Positions 17,031-25,281 of a stretch of DNA of 36,301 nt are shown here, piece by piece. Origin of the DNA: Ignavibacteria bacterium. Lineage in GTDB: Bacteria > Bacteroidota > Ignavibacteria > Kapaibacteriales > Kapaibacteriaceae. The position numbers and the translations under genes were made by a program. Positions within the stretch are counted from its first letter, which is position 1. Every line of letters begins with the position of its first letter. The notes under the pieces were generated by a model. That model was not told where the DNA came from. It saw only the letters and a program-made list of their open reading frames with translations, and searched no databases. The stretch lies in NCBI GenBank assembly GCA_947459875.1, contig CANHFG010000015.1, forward strand, positions 1-36,301. Direction: 5' to 3'.

Positions 17031-18661
17031 TATCGATCTCCGATCAGAATGGTCTGTCGTGTCGGCGCACCATCAATGGTCGCAAGCACGTCGTAGAGTC
17101 CGTGCGGCAGCGTCGAGACGTCGATGGATGTTGCTGACGAGCGGAGCACGATCTGACCCAGCACGTTGGAGATCGTCACGTCAACCGATGATGTGGTCGG
17201 AGCAAGGATGTTCAATGATTCGCGAGCGGGGTTTGGTGCGATGACGGTTTCACTTTTCGTCGTTTCGTCATCAACAGAGACCGGGCGCTGCTTGACGGTG
17301 TAGGAGTGGCCCACGGAGCCATTCGTGTTCGCACCTCCCACCGTGTCCTTTGGCATGTAGGCGCGGACGAAATCGACAACAACGCCGGCATCGGACACCT
17401 TGACGCGCAAGTGACCTGTTCCGCGCATGGTCACGTCGGTGTACGCATCGGCATTGGCAAGCACGCCGATCTCGTACGTGGAGTCGCTCGGCATCGGAGT
17501 CTCCTGATATACGAGACCGTCGAGTTCTTCCTTGGCGTAAAGGTGGTCATGGCCCTGGAAGAAGATGTTGACGCCGGTATTCACCATGAGCTGGTGGATG
17601 GGCAGGCCCCACCCTGGGCGAAACTTGTCGAACTCGTACGTTCCCTTGTTGTTGTAGCCGCCCCACTCAGCCCCTTTCGCTGTGACTACGCCGCCGCGAC
17701 CCTGCCCGCGTGTGTGGTGGGCGAAGACGAACTTGTACTTGGCATTGCTGCTTTCGAGCGCGTTCTTGAGGAAGCGATACTGCGTTTCCCCAAGCGTCCA
17801 GTCCCAGTTCTGCGGCTTTTCATTCACGTCACAGTCACGATACACATCCAGAACAACGAACAGTGCATCGCCCCATTCAAACGCATAGTAGTTCTCGGGG
17901 TAATCGATCCCATTCGGTTCTCGCGTCATGTTGCCGGTGTAGAACCCATTGGGGAACGGATTCGGGTAGTAGTACTTGCGCCAGATCGTACCCCAGACGG
18001 CAATGTTGTTCGGCGCGTTCTGCTTGAGATAGTAGCCCGTCTCACCTTCGTGATTTCCGAGGCAGAAGAAGAATGGGACGGAGTGACAGATCGAACCGAG
18101 GTACTGCAGGTAGTCTCTGTGCAGGTCGTCCATGTCCTGACTGGTTGTCGTTTCGGGCGTGTGGTCGTCACCGAACGTATCACCGAGTGAGAGCATGAAG
18201 TCAGCACTATCCTTCTTCATGTTCTCGATCGCGATCTTATACATTGCCGGTATGCCCTTCTTGTCGTAGAGATGCTCGTCGGCCTCTACGAGGAAGGTAA
18301 AGGACTCGCCCCTTGCCCTCTGCGTCCGGAACGAATACTCCGGCGATGTTTGGAATGTGGGACCGCCGAGCTGGCGGTAGCGCAAACGATACACGTGCCG
18401 TGTGTTTGGCTCGAGTCCGGTTATGTCGACCTTTATGGACTCTCCGGCTTTGCAGGTTACCACAGGCGTCTGCGCATTGTACATGCCGCTGAGCGTGCCG
18501 TATTCAAAGAAATATTCCGACGCCTTGCCGAAATAGACAGCCGCCGTGATGGACCTATCCGTTGGACGTCCAAGGATGACGGAGAATTCCTGCGCTGATG
18601 CACCTGCTGCTGCCACGAGCATGGCAAACAGGAAAACAGGGAAAAGTATGTCACGTTGCAT
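17030..18661 (-). CDS. Secreted metallophosphoesterase, paralogue with T9SS domain
   Basis: About 543 residues from ATG 18661, chosen because it starts a clean signal peptide (MQRDILFPVFLFAML...ASAQ); the open frame reaches 18772 but the added part is not signal-like. Domain order mirrors its neighbour: FnIII-like domain (~25-115), catalytic domain (~120-400), T9SS sorting domain (SETVIAPNPARESLNI to the end). Ligands: D128 and H130 (EADEH), D161 (LGD), N203-H204 (GNHE), HH 315-316 and QGHDH 369-373. Shared blocks with the next gene include ILGRPTDRSIT, FFFCLGNHEGE, NGFYTG, AEWGG and FRPGW, so the pair arose by tandem duplication and diverged. The second copy uses a FlgD-like end and this one a classical sorting domain, which suggests different surface attachment. 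Confidence 0.9.
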   Translation of the reverse strand: MQRDILFPVFLFAMLVAAAGASAQEFSVILGRPTDRSITAAVYFGKASEYFFEYGTLSGMYNAQTPVVTCKAGESIKVDITGLEPNTRHVYRLRYRQLGGPTFQTSPEYSFRTQRARGESFTFLVEADEHLYDKKGIPAMYKIAIENMKKDSADFMLSLGDTFGDDHTPETTTSQDMDDLHRDYLQYLGSICHSVPFFFCLGNHEGETGYYLKQNAPNNIAVWGTIWRKYYYPNPFPNGFYTGNMTREPNGIDYPENYYAFEWGDALFVVLDVYRDCDVNEKPQNWDWTLGETQYRFLKNALESSNAKYKFVFAHHTRGQGRGGVVTAKGAEWGGYNNKGTYEFDKFRPGWGLPIHQLMVNTGVNIFFQGHDHLYAKEELDGLVYQETPMPSDSTYEIGVLANADAYTDVTMRGTGHLRVKVSDAGVVVDFVRAYMPKDTVGGANTNGSVGHSYTVKQRPVSVDDETTKSETVIAPNPARESLNILAPTTSSVDVTISNVLGQIVLRSSATSIDVSTLPHGLYDVLATIDGAPTRQTILIGDR

Positions 18662-18813
18662 AGCAGCGGTTCCAGAGTGGTGGCCGGCCTTCAGTTTGCG
18701 ATTCGGCGAAGAAACCACCGTACTTCGTTTCGTTACTTTCGCAACCAGGCCGCTGTGGTGCATGACCGGCAACGGCGGTGAACTGACCGATTCACGACCG
18801 ACGGACCTTAGCT
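18662..18813. other. Divergent promoter spacer
   Basis: A 152-bp spacer between the divergent phosphoesterase pair and the beta-helix gene. It contains a coding-like extension on the minus strand (the upstream part of the open frame to 18772) that I judge untranslated. GGAAC about ten bases upstream of ATG 18661 may be its ribosome site. Confidence 0.35.
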
Positions 18814-20259
18814 ATGCATATCTGGTACTCCGCAGCTCTCCTGCTCTTTGCGTTAAGCTGTGACCCCGCTTTGCTCAATGCCACAACCCTGAACGTCGGG
18901 CCGCAAAAGGAGTTTGCCGACCCGCGTGTGGCGTGCCTGCAAGCCAAGCCGGGTGACACGGTGCTGATCCATCCGGCAACGTACCGCGGAACGTTTTGGA
19001 TCGAGAATCTCAACGGCAGCGCCGAGGCACCGATCGTCATCTGCGGCACAGACCGCTCCGGCGTGGTCTTTGAAGGGGGCTCGGAGTCGATGCACTTTTC
19101 AGAGTGCTCGCACCTTGTCATCGAGAACTTCTCGCTCAGGGGGCAAACCAGCAACGGCATGAACTGCGATGATGGCGGCACGTTCGATACTCCAACGCAC
19201 CATATCACCTTCCGCGGCATCACCTTCGGGGCAATGGCTGCCACAGGCAACAACGATCAGCTGAAGCTCTCCGGTCTGGATGACTTTGTGGTGGAAGACT
19301 GCATCTTCGAGGACGGCTCTGCCGGCGGAAGCGGCGCCGACATGGTGGGATGTCATAAAGGCATCTTCCGTAACAACATCTTCCGCCGACTCGGCTCAAA
19401 CTGCATACAGGCCAAGGGCGGCACGCAGTTCATCCGGATTGAGAGGAACTCGTTCATCGACGGTGGTCAGCGCGCATTGAATCTTGGTGGCTCCACCGGA
19501 CTAGCCTTCTTCCGACCGCAGGACGCACGGTTCGAGGCCGCAGATCTGACGGTAGTAGCTAATCTTTTCGTCCGTTCGGTTACCCCCATGGCCTATGTAG
19601 GAGCCGTGCGGGTAACAGTAACGAATAATACGATCATCGATCCACAGCGCTGGGTGTTTCGCATCCTGCAGGAAACGGTAGACACCTCGCGGTTCCTGCC
19701 CTGCGGCGACAATGTCTTTCAGAACAATCTCGTCGTGTTTCGCTCCACGATCTCCCGACATGTAAACATCGGTGCAAACACAGCCCCCTCCTCGTTCACA
19801 CTTCGCAACAACCTCTGGTATAACGTCGATGCCCCGTCATCATCACGTCCGCAGGAGGCGCAGCTGACGGAGACGTCGAGCATCTACGGAAGTGATCCGC
19901 TGCTGCGCGGCTACGCCACCGGCGACTATCGTCCGCAGCCGTCTAGCCCCGTGAAAGGGGCAGGCATCGCAACACCGGATGCCGTGCGCGACGTTGCCGG
20001 ACGCACCTATGCAAATCCTCCGTCGATCGGTGCCTACGAAGCCGATGAGACGTCGTCTGCTGGTGATCACCACTCTTCATCGTGCGTCTCCACCCTGCGC
20101 ACGCCAGACGGATGGTGGCTGACGGTTCCGCAGGACATGTTGCCGGTGCGCACCCGTGTTGTTGACGTGCGTGGAGTGCTGCGCGGCTACATTGTACTTG
20201 AGAATGAACGGACGTTTGTCGCAACCTCGCCAAGCGAGTTTGTTATTGTCGACCCCTGA
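18814..20259 (+). CDS. Secreted right-handed parallel beta-helix protein
   Basis: A 481-residue exported protein. After a hydrophobic N-terminus (MHIWYSAALLLFALSC, with a lipobox-like but imperfect LSC) it shows the pattern of pectate-lyase-like/NosD beta-helices: PGDTVLIHPATYRGTFWIENL, IVICGTDRSGVVFEGG, then repeated asparagine-rich turns such as CHKGIFRNNIFRRLGSNCIQ, IERNSFIDGGQRAL, VTNNTIID and LRNNLWYN. The end of the helix has the common SSPVKGAGIATPDAVRDVAGRTYANPPSIGAYE segment found in polysaccharide-lyase-like or choice-of-anchor proteins. The final ~60 residues (WWLTVPQDM ... VVDVRGVLRGYIVLE) may be a degenerate sorting domain. No catalytic residues can be assigned. It converges with the next gene, their 3' ends overlapping by 17 bases. 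Confidence 0.82.
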   Translation: MHIWYSAALLLFALSCDPALLNATTLNVGPQKEFADPRVACLQAKPGDTVLIHPATYRGTFWIENLNGSAEAPIVICGTDRSGVVFEGGSESMHFSECSHLVIENFSLRGQTSNGMNCDDGGTFDTPTHHITFRGITFGAMAATGNNDQLKLSGLDDFVVEDCIFEDGSAGGSGADMVGCHKGIFRNNIFRRLGSNCIQAKGGTQFIRIERNSFIDGGQRALNLGGSTGLAFFRPQDARFEAADLTVVANLFVRSVTPMAYVGAVRVTVTNNTIIDPQRWVFRILQETVDTSRFLPCGDNVFQNNLVVFRSTISRHVNIGANTAPSSFTLRNNLWYNVDAPSSSRPQEAQLTETSSIYGSDPLLRGYATGDYRPQPSSPVKGAGIATPDAVRDVAGRTYANPPSIGAYEADETSSAGDHHSSSCVSTLRTPDGWWLTVPQDMLPVRTRVVDVRGVLRGYIVLENERTFVATSPSEFVIVDP

Positions 20260-21496
20260 CGAGGAAGCGATCGGCCACTACGGCGATAAGGGGCATGCAG
20301 ATCGTGAACAGATAGGTCTGATACCGCGGCAGCACATACGTGATGGCAAACAGCCCCGTCATGCCGGCGGCGATCAGCAGAATCGGCACAGCATGAGACG
20401 TCCACGCCCGCTCGCGCAGCAAACGTCGCAGTGCCAGTGCCAGGCCTATGAGCAGTGTAAGCCCCGTCAGTAACGTGGGCACCATGTAGGCCAGTGACTT
20501 GCCCTTCGGGTAGTACGGATCAATGGTCCAGAGCATGAGGACCTTCTTGAGACCGAGCATCAGCCACCGCGCGGGGTCTTCCTTGATGTAGCTCATCACC
20601 TCTTCGCGGAACACCTTATCGGCCTCCAGCTCAAATGTCTGCGTCAGCGGCACAGCATCAAGCTTTGCAATGATCTGCGGATAGCGCTCACCTTCCCAGA
20701 TGTTCCATCCATCGGCCGCATAGCCGCTGCCGGATGCATGGACGTTCGCACCGCGCCACATCTCGCGCCACGGATGGGTGATGATGCCAACGGGCTGACC
20801 GAATTCTGCGGCATTACGCACCAGCCATGGAGATATCACGACCATCATCATCGAAAGGGCAAGGGCAGCCCCCTTCCAATTGCGCTTGAGAAGGGGCAGG
20901 CAGCACATCACAACGCCGAGCGCGAGGAACTCGGAGCGCATGAGCGTGAGAAATCCGAGAGCAATGCCGAAGAGCCACTCCCTGCGCTCGCCCTCAAGCA
21001 CGCGTTGCGCAAGGTCAACTACCACCAGTCCGCACACCGTGTACCACACAGCCCCTGCCGGCGTGGCCGACGAAACAAGTCCGGGAATGAAGATGAGCGA
21101 CCACGTGGCAGCGATCATCGAGGCACGCTCAGAGGCCATGCGCCGTGCGATGCGATGGATAAGCCACGGGATAAGTCCGCCTACAAGACACTGCAGCACC
21201 AGCATCACCATGATGCCGAATCGCTCGCCCCCTGCCACACTGAACACGGCCGTGGCAACGGCCGGCACAAAGGGCGGCATGAATGCACTCGGATGCGGCG
21301 TCGGATCAGACTTCCACTGCAGCGCACGTGCCGAGTCAAGGGGCTGGTACGGCCACGCCATCCCGAACCCGTCCCCGTTCAACGCATTCTGCGCGATCAC
21401 CACCTGCTCATACTCATGCGGCTCTCCCATCGGCGTAACCGTCAGCACGGCCAGCCGAAGCACGATGGAGAGAATGCAGAGGAAGAGCAGGCGCAT
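20243..21496 (-). CDS. GT-C membrane glycosyltransferase (PMT/ArnT-like)
   Basis: A 417-residue polytopic membrane protein of the GT-C superfamily (family 39/83-like), which uses polyprenyl-phosphate sugars at the periplasmic face. Support: an acidic first periplasmic loop after helix 1 (GEPHEYEQVVIAQN), a FMPPFVPAVA helix start, the SPWLVRN motif followed by FGQPVG typical of PMT_2-like transferases, and about ten hydrophobic helices ending in YVLPRYQTYLFTICMPLIAVV. Acceptor unknown. The ATG at 21496 abuts the 8-bp tandem array beginning at 21501, so its 5' untranslated region is made of repeats. The tail of the gene overlaps the beta-helix gene by 17 bases on the opposite strand. Confidence 0.8.
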   Translation of the reverse strand: MRLLFLCILSIVLRLAVLTVTPMGEPHEYEQVVIAQNALNGDGFGMAWPYQPLDSARALQWKSDPTPHPSAFMPPFVPAVATAVFSVAGGERFGIMVMLVLQCLVGGLIPWLIHRIARRMASERASMIAATWSLIFIPGLVSSATPAGAVWYTVCGLVVVDLAQRVLEGERREWLFGIALGFLTLMRSEFLALGVVMCCLPLLKRNWKGAALALSMMMVVISPWLVRNAAEFGQPVGIITHPWREMWRGANVHASGSGYAADGWNIWEGERYPQIIAKLDAVPLTQTFELEADKVFREEVMSYIKEDPARWLMLGLKKVLMLWTIDPYYPKGKSLAYMVPTLLTGLTLLIGLALALRRLLRERAWTSHAVPILLIAAGMTGLFAITYVLPRYQTYLFTICMPLIAVVADRFLVRGRQ

Positions 21497-21500
21497 GGGA

Positions 21501-21548
21501 GAATTACGGAATTACGGAATTACGCAATTACGCAATTACGAAGTTACG
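21501..21548 (+). repeat. Tandem array of 8-bp unit GAATTACG (6 copies)
   Basis: Six consecutive 8-bp units: three GAATTACG, two CAATTACG and one AAGTTACG. The array lies 4 bases upstream of the GT-C gene start (minus strand). Its reverse complement is the same unit as the larger array at 25156-25281, so the two arrays are in inverted orientation around 21.55-25.15 kb. Confidence 0.9.
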
Positions 21549-21561
21549 GAGGTGCGCGTAG

Positions 21562-21670
21562 GGGCGAGCCTATGTGCTCGCCCGGTGCTCGCCCGGTGCT
21601 CGCCCGGTGCTCGCCCGGTGCTCACCCAATGCTCGCCCAATGCTCGCCTGTGCTCGCCTGTGCTCGCTCG
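21562..21670 (+). repeat. Hairpin plus nine ~11-bp GTGCTCGCCCG tandem units
   Basis: GGGCGAGC (21562-21569) pairs with GCTCGCCC (21576-21583) around a 6-base loop. From 21574 to 21670 there are nine tandem units: four identical GTGCTCGCCCG, then variants (GTGCTCACCCA, ATGCTCGCCCA, two 10-bp ATGCTCGCCT/GTGCTCGCCT, and GTGCTCGCTCG). The array ends 11 bases before the stop of the beta-propeller gene. No T run follows, so it is not a classical terminator, although a stem just downstream of a stop codon could still stabilise the 3' end. Confidence 0.85.
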
Positions 21671-21681
21671 GTGTCAGTGGT

Positions 21682-23940
21682 TTACTGGTTGAGATGCATC
21701 ATTCGGATAACTTGCCGATCTCCTGCTATGACGAAATACACTCCAGACGGTAACTCTGAATCAAGTGTCACAGATAAAAGACCAACATCGGATTGTCTGA
21801 GCCTGCCCTCGAAGAGACATTGTCCCCCTATACCCATAATGCGAACGTAGCAGTTATCATTGAGCGCCGCCGACCGAATAGTCAGCAGAGTGCCATTGAC
21901 AGTAGCGGACTCATGGCTGACGACATAAACACCTGTCGACGTCAAGGTCAACTGTGCTTTGTATAGTCCGGTGGATGTGAGTATGAACATCGTTGTCGAA
22001 TCAATTCCTGATCGCATGGCATAGATAGTGCCGAGCTGGTCATTCGAAAACGTTACGGGCTCGAAAGCCCCCTCAGCAGCAACAACCCGATAGCAACTCT
22101 GATCATGAACATACGCTCCGCTCGAAGTGACGCTGAGTGCGTATTTCTTGCCAAGGTCCATCGGCGGAGGCTGTGCAGTGCTCTGCCATGAAGCGCCGAG
22201 GTCCGTTGACGTGTACAGGCTAGGACGTGTCATGTTGAAACCATCAGAATACGCGGAAGACATGTATAACCAACCACGAGGGTCCTGCTGAAGCGCAATA
22301 CAACGAAGTGAGAGCCCAAGTCCTTCGTTCGCCATGCTCCATTCAGATGTAGCTGTATTCCGACGAAGAACACCATGAATGGGATAGACAGACGAATCCG
22401 ACTGGAAACCGTACCATTCCGTCCGCGTCCCGATCACGATCATCCCGGAATGCGGATCATAGATCGATGCAACGGGCTCAAGTCCCTGAACGTTTCGAGG
22501 CCAGTTGTCGATAGAGGAGGTGATCGCACCTGTTGCGTGCGAATACAGATGCCAATAAGGTTGTATTGTGTCTCGTTCCGGGATGCTCACAGCGACCAAT
22601 GCATCGCCATTAGGTAGCGGACGTACATGCATGATCCTGCGCGAACAGGAGAGAACATCGTAGTACCTCTTCTCGGAATCGTACTCCTTTGAGACATAGA
22701 GAGTAGTGTCATTCCACAGGTACAACAGGCTATCCCTCGCTACTCCATCATTTATGACGATGATTCGAGAGGTGTCGCCATCGCGTATTGCAAAGAGGGG
22801 TGACCACGTCGATGTACGGCTGCTGTAGATGGCAGGAGGGCTAAATCCATTGTAAAGAAGAACGTTTTCTCTGCTGCAGATAGCATTTCTAAAACTGGCG
22901 CTCGACTCACTCGAGGGCCATCGTACTCTCCGATACAGTGATCCTCCACGATAGATCTGAACAACATCACGACAGTTCACAATGATCAGACCATTCATTG
23001 CCGTGACATTGATAATCACAGAGCCCTTTGGGCAAGTTACAGTGTCAACAACAACGCTCCCTGCCGCATCAACAATGAATATTGTTGGCTCACTGGCTTT
23101 GTCAGTGTATGGTGTGAACAGAGCAATGGTGCTGTCGGATATGCGAGCCAGTGCTGAGCGCGGAGGTGTTACAGTGACAAATGGTCCAGATTGCGAAGGA
23201 GGGCAGGAGGTGGTCGTGTACAGTGAATCGCCCACTATGATACACGTTTGATATCCCTTGCTATCAACAAATGAACGCGGAGTGTTCTGATTCTCGTCTA
23301 TCAAGACCCATTCGGTGCCCTTCAGCATGAAGCGTTTGTGGATCTTCCGCGACAATTGATCAGATGAATAACCTTCAACGCTGAGAATGAATGATGAACA
23401 GCGTTCCGAGTACTCCAATGATCGAACAGCAAGATTTGCCATCTCCGGTGTGAGAGCTTCGAGAGTCTCGACTCCGTGCGTACTCACACGAACTGCTCCG
23501 ATGTTACCAAGTAGCCGATAAAATCCGCAGACTACGATATCGCCATCGCCCGCACATAGCGTGTAACTTTCCGCTGGAAGCGTTATTGACGTGATGCGTT
23601 CAATAGATGCGCCCGGAGTGCACCGCCAGAGTATTTGCTTCATATCAAGGAAGACAATACTGCCATTTCGCTCTTCGACAGAAGCTACGATTGAGCTACC
23701 TACGGGTGCCGAGTATAACTCGCTCCAATCGTTCGACAACGTATCCAGTGCCCACAGACTACTTCGCCCGACGAACGCAACTGTTCGGCCGTACCGTAAG
23801 ACACTTCCAGAGACCTCAACTTCGCGAGGCCCAGCAATTCTCTTAACGGAGAGTACTTGCTGAGAATAACTCGAGTGACTTAACAGGAAGAGTGCGACCG
23901 AGATGACTATGCTAGAAATGAGCATGCGGTTAACGTCCAT
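21682..23940 (-). CDS. Secreted beta-propeller-like protein with T9SS domain
   Basis: A 752-residue exported protein. Signal peptide at residues ~7-26 (ending SSYSQQ). The body is rich in short beta strands with propeller-like phrases: SSLWALDTLSNDWSEL, SGMIVIGTRTEWYGF, GLGLSLRCIALQQDPRGWLYMSS and a BNR/Asp-box unit SLYTSTDLGASWQ. The last ~80 residues (NGTLLTIRSAALNDNCYVRIMGIGGQCLFEG ... LPSGVYFVIAGDRQVIRMM) are a T9SS sorting domain. Function unknown; such proteins are often surface-anchored. Base composition is lower in G+C than the flanking genes (26 of 60 in 22981-23040 by hand count, versus 41 of 60 in 19021-19080). The start follows the Cys-rich gene stop with one base between, so the two form a coupled pair. 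Confidence 0.82.
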   Translation of the reverse strand: MDVNRMLISSIVISVALFLLSHSSYSQQVLSVKRIAGPREVEVSGSVLRYGRTVAFVGRSSLWALDTLSNDWSELYSAPVGSSIVASVEERNGSIVFLDMKQILWRCTPGASIERITSITLPAESYTLCAGDGDIVVCGFYRLLGNIGAVRVSTHGVETLEALTPEMANLAVRSLEYSERCSSFILSVEGYSSDQLSRKIHKRFMLKGTEWVLIDENQNTPRSFVDSKGYQTCIIVGDSLYTTTSCPPSQSGPFVTVTPPRSALARISDSTIALFTPYTDKASEPTIFIVDAAGSVVVDTVTCPKGSVIINVTAMNGLIIVNCRDVVQIYRGGSLYRRVRWPSSESSASFRNAICSRENVLLYNGFSPPAIYSSRTSTWSPLFAIRDGDTSRIIVINDGVARDSLLYLWNDTTLYVSKEYDSEKRYYDVLSCSRRIMHVRPLPNGDALVAVSIPERDTIQPYWHLYSHATGAITSSIDNWPRNVQGLEPVASIYDPHSGMIVIGTRTEWYGFQSDSSVYPIHGVLRRNTATSEWSMANEGLGLSLRCIALQQDPRGWLYMSSAYSDGFNMTRPSLYTSTDLGASWQSTAQPPPMDLGKKYALSVTSSGAYVHDQSCYRVVAAEGAFEPVTFSNDQLGTIYAMRSGIDSTTMFILTSTGLYKAQLTLTSTGVYVVSHESATVNGTLLTIRSAALNDNCYVRIMGIGGQCLFEGRLRQSDVGLLSVTLDSELPSGVYFVIAGDRQVIRMMHLNQ

Positions 23941-23941
23941 T

Positions 23942-24673
23942 TTAGTATCCGCAAAGAATGCAGTTGTTATGGGGTGCTAAGCATTCACCCACTGTCTTCG
24001 ACTTTGATACCGGCTTCATTGTTGGAGAACTCGCAGGGCATGGATCAGGACATAACGGAGTAAAGGAGGGACAATTCGGTGGCTGACATAGATAGACTTC
24101 ATTCCACTCATAGCATGTCGACGAACCACAAGCCTCTAACGAGACGCAATTGGTTGTGGGATCGGTAGAACATGAGAAACACACTGGGAATCCCAGTCTC
24201 CACGCAGTTCTATATGACGGATCGGACCATTGATTCGAAGTTGGTACGAAATGATTTGCTGGATTAACAGCCGCGATTGATCGTACGATTTCTAGAAGTA
24301 CCGTATTCATCTCAACGTCGATACAGCTGATCGCACATTCAGGAGGAAAGCACACTTTTTGAATCTTGTACTCACACGAAGTCGCATATCCACTCAATGC
24401 GCAAGGTGTACCACTCAGAATGCGACTGCACCAGAACACTGTAGCAACGCAACTGTCACCGTTAATGACAATCGGCACTGTGCGTACTCCATTCATTACT
24501 CCGACGGGCGGGAGACAGTCGTCCCAGGTACAAATAGGAACGGGTGGGGCGCACTGGCACGTCTGTGCGTTGATTCGCAACGTGCCAATGAAGGAGGTCA
24601 TCGATACCAGAATCGTAGTTACAAGAACGCGTAGAGTCGTGCTACGGCTGGACAGAAATGCTAAAACATTCAT
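23942..24673 (-). CDS. Cysteine-rich secreted protein of unknown function
   Basis: A 243-residue protein I do not recognise. The N-terminus (residues ~13-37, LRVLVTTILVSMTSFIGTLRINAQ) looks like a signal peptide, and the mature part holds 23 cysteines, starting TCQCAPPVPICTWDDC and ending NNCILCGY, with several Cys-Pro-Pro-x-Cys-like clusters (CFPPEC, CQPPNC, CPDPC). The spacing suggests several disulfides in an oxidising, extracellular location. A central cysteine-free stretch (about residues 120-160: MNTVLLEIVRSIAAVNPANHF) is probably helical. No sorting domain is obvious. It is the first gene of a two-gene unit with the beta-propeller protein, sharing its low G+C (27 of 60 in 24301-24360). 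Possibly a partner or stabiliser of that protein; this is a guess from gene order. Confidence 0.7.
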   Translation of the reverse strand: MNVLAFLSSRSTTLRVLVTTILVSMTSFIGTLRINAQTCQCAPPVPICTWDDCLPPVGVMNGVRTVPIVINGDSCVATVFWCSRILSGTPCALSGYATSCEYKIQKVCFPPECAISCIDVEMNTVLLEIVRSIAAVNPANHFVPTSNQWSDPSYRTAWRLGFPVCFSCSTDPTTNCVSLEACGSSTCYEWNEVYLCQPPNCPSFTPLCPDPCPASSPTMKPVSKSKTVGECLAPHNNCILCGY

Positions 24674-24921
24674 GCTACATCAGGATATGTATGAAAGAAT
24701 CACCTAAGGCTTGGGGCAATTTAACCTTACCGTATCATTTCTAACCCACGCAACGACGCTGGTTAATCACCAATGTCGTGCCGTGCGAGCTGTCGCCTAC
24801 TGAATCAAACGACAATGAACTATGTTAGGTGAATGATCAACCGATGCTGAACGAATACAAACATCGCGCAGGTGTAAGGTGTGGGATGTGAGGTTTGAGG
24901 CGTGAGGTCCAGATGCATCCC

Positions 24922-24997
24922 ACGCTCTTCAGAACAGTAGCCCACGGCTTCAGCCGCATCAGACGCTCTTCAGCACAGTAGCCGACGGCTTCAGCCG
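24922..24997 (+). repeat. 35-bp direct repeat (2 copies) with internal hairpin
   Basis: Copies at 24922-24956 and 24963-24997 match at 33 of 35 bases. Each contains CGGCT-TC-AGCCG, a 5-bp stem with a 2-base loop. The second copy extends into CCGTGGG, echoing CCCACGG in the first, like the ACGGCTTCAGCCGT hairpins common in intergenic DNA of this phylum group. Confidence 0.85.
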
Positions 24998-25114
24998 TGG
25001 GTACACAATGAGCGATATGCGTTCGTTCGCGATGGATTTCCAAGCGACAGGCCTGTCCTTCACCGCTGCGCGGCTTAGGATGAAGCCCGGGGTACGGAAT
25101 CCCGGGGTCATGCG

Positions 25115-25149
25115 TCATCGGTAATCGGTCATCGGTCATCGGTCATCGG
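25115..25149 (+). repeat. Five 7-bp TCATCGG units
   Basis: Five tandem 7-bp units (TCATCGG, TAATCGG, then three TCATCGG), directly upstream of the 8-bp array. Confidence 0.8.
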
Positions 25150-25155
25150 TAACTT

Positions 25156-25281
25156 GTAACTCCGTAATTCCGTAATTCCGTAATTCCGTAATTCCGTAAT
25201 TCCGTAACTCCGTAATTCCGTAACTCCGTAACTCCGTAACTCCGTAATTCCGTAATTCCGTAATTCCGTAACTCTGTAATT
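25156..25281 (+). repeat. Tandem array of 8-bp unit GTAAYTCC (15.75 copies)
   Basis: Fifteen full units of GTAATTCC or GTAACTCC (the last reads GTAACTCT) followed by a partial GTAATT. The array ends 4 bases before the lipocalin ATG at 25286, so it forms that gene's 5' leader and leaves no room for a Shine-Dalgarno site. It is the reverse complement of the unit at 21501-21548. Confidence 0.92.

Noticed and set aside
17306-18190. 294-codon plus-strand frame opposite a phosphoesterase
   Set aside because: The minus-strand frame has full metallophosphoesterase motifs; the antisense frame is a by-product of G+C-rich codon structure.
18552-18570. Second copy of the palindrome (TTGGACGTCCAA)
   Set aside because: It lies inside the phosphoesterase coding sequence at the LGRPTDRSI motif, is shorter and has no spacer, so it is most likely codon-driven.
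20738-21850. 370-codon plus-strand frame across the GT-C gene and arrays
   Set aside because: It reads through the tandem repeats into periodic peptides and is antisense to a clear membrane protein gene.
24674-24880. Possible tRNA or small RNA gene in the spacer
   Set aside because: I found no cloverleaf pattern, GTTCRA-type T-loop context or CCA end; nothing beyond A/T-rich sequence could be supported.
25156-25281. CRISPR array
   Set aside because: Units are 8 bp with no spacers, and no cas gene is in the window.
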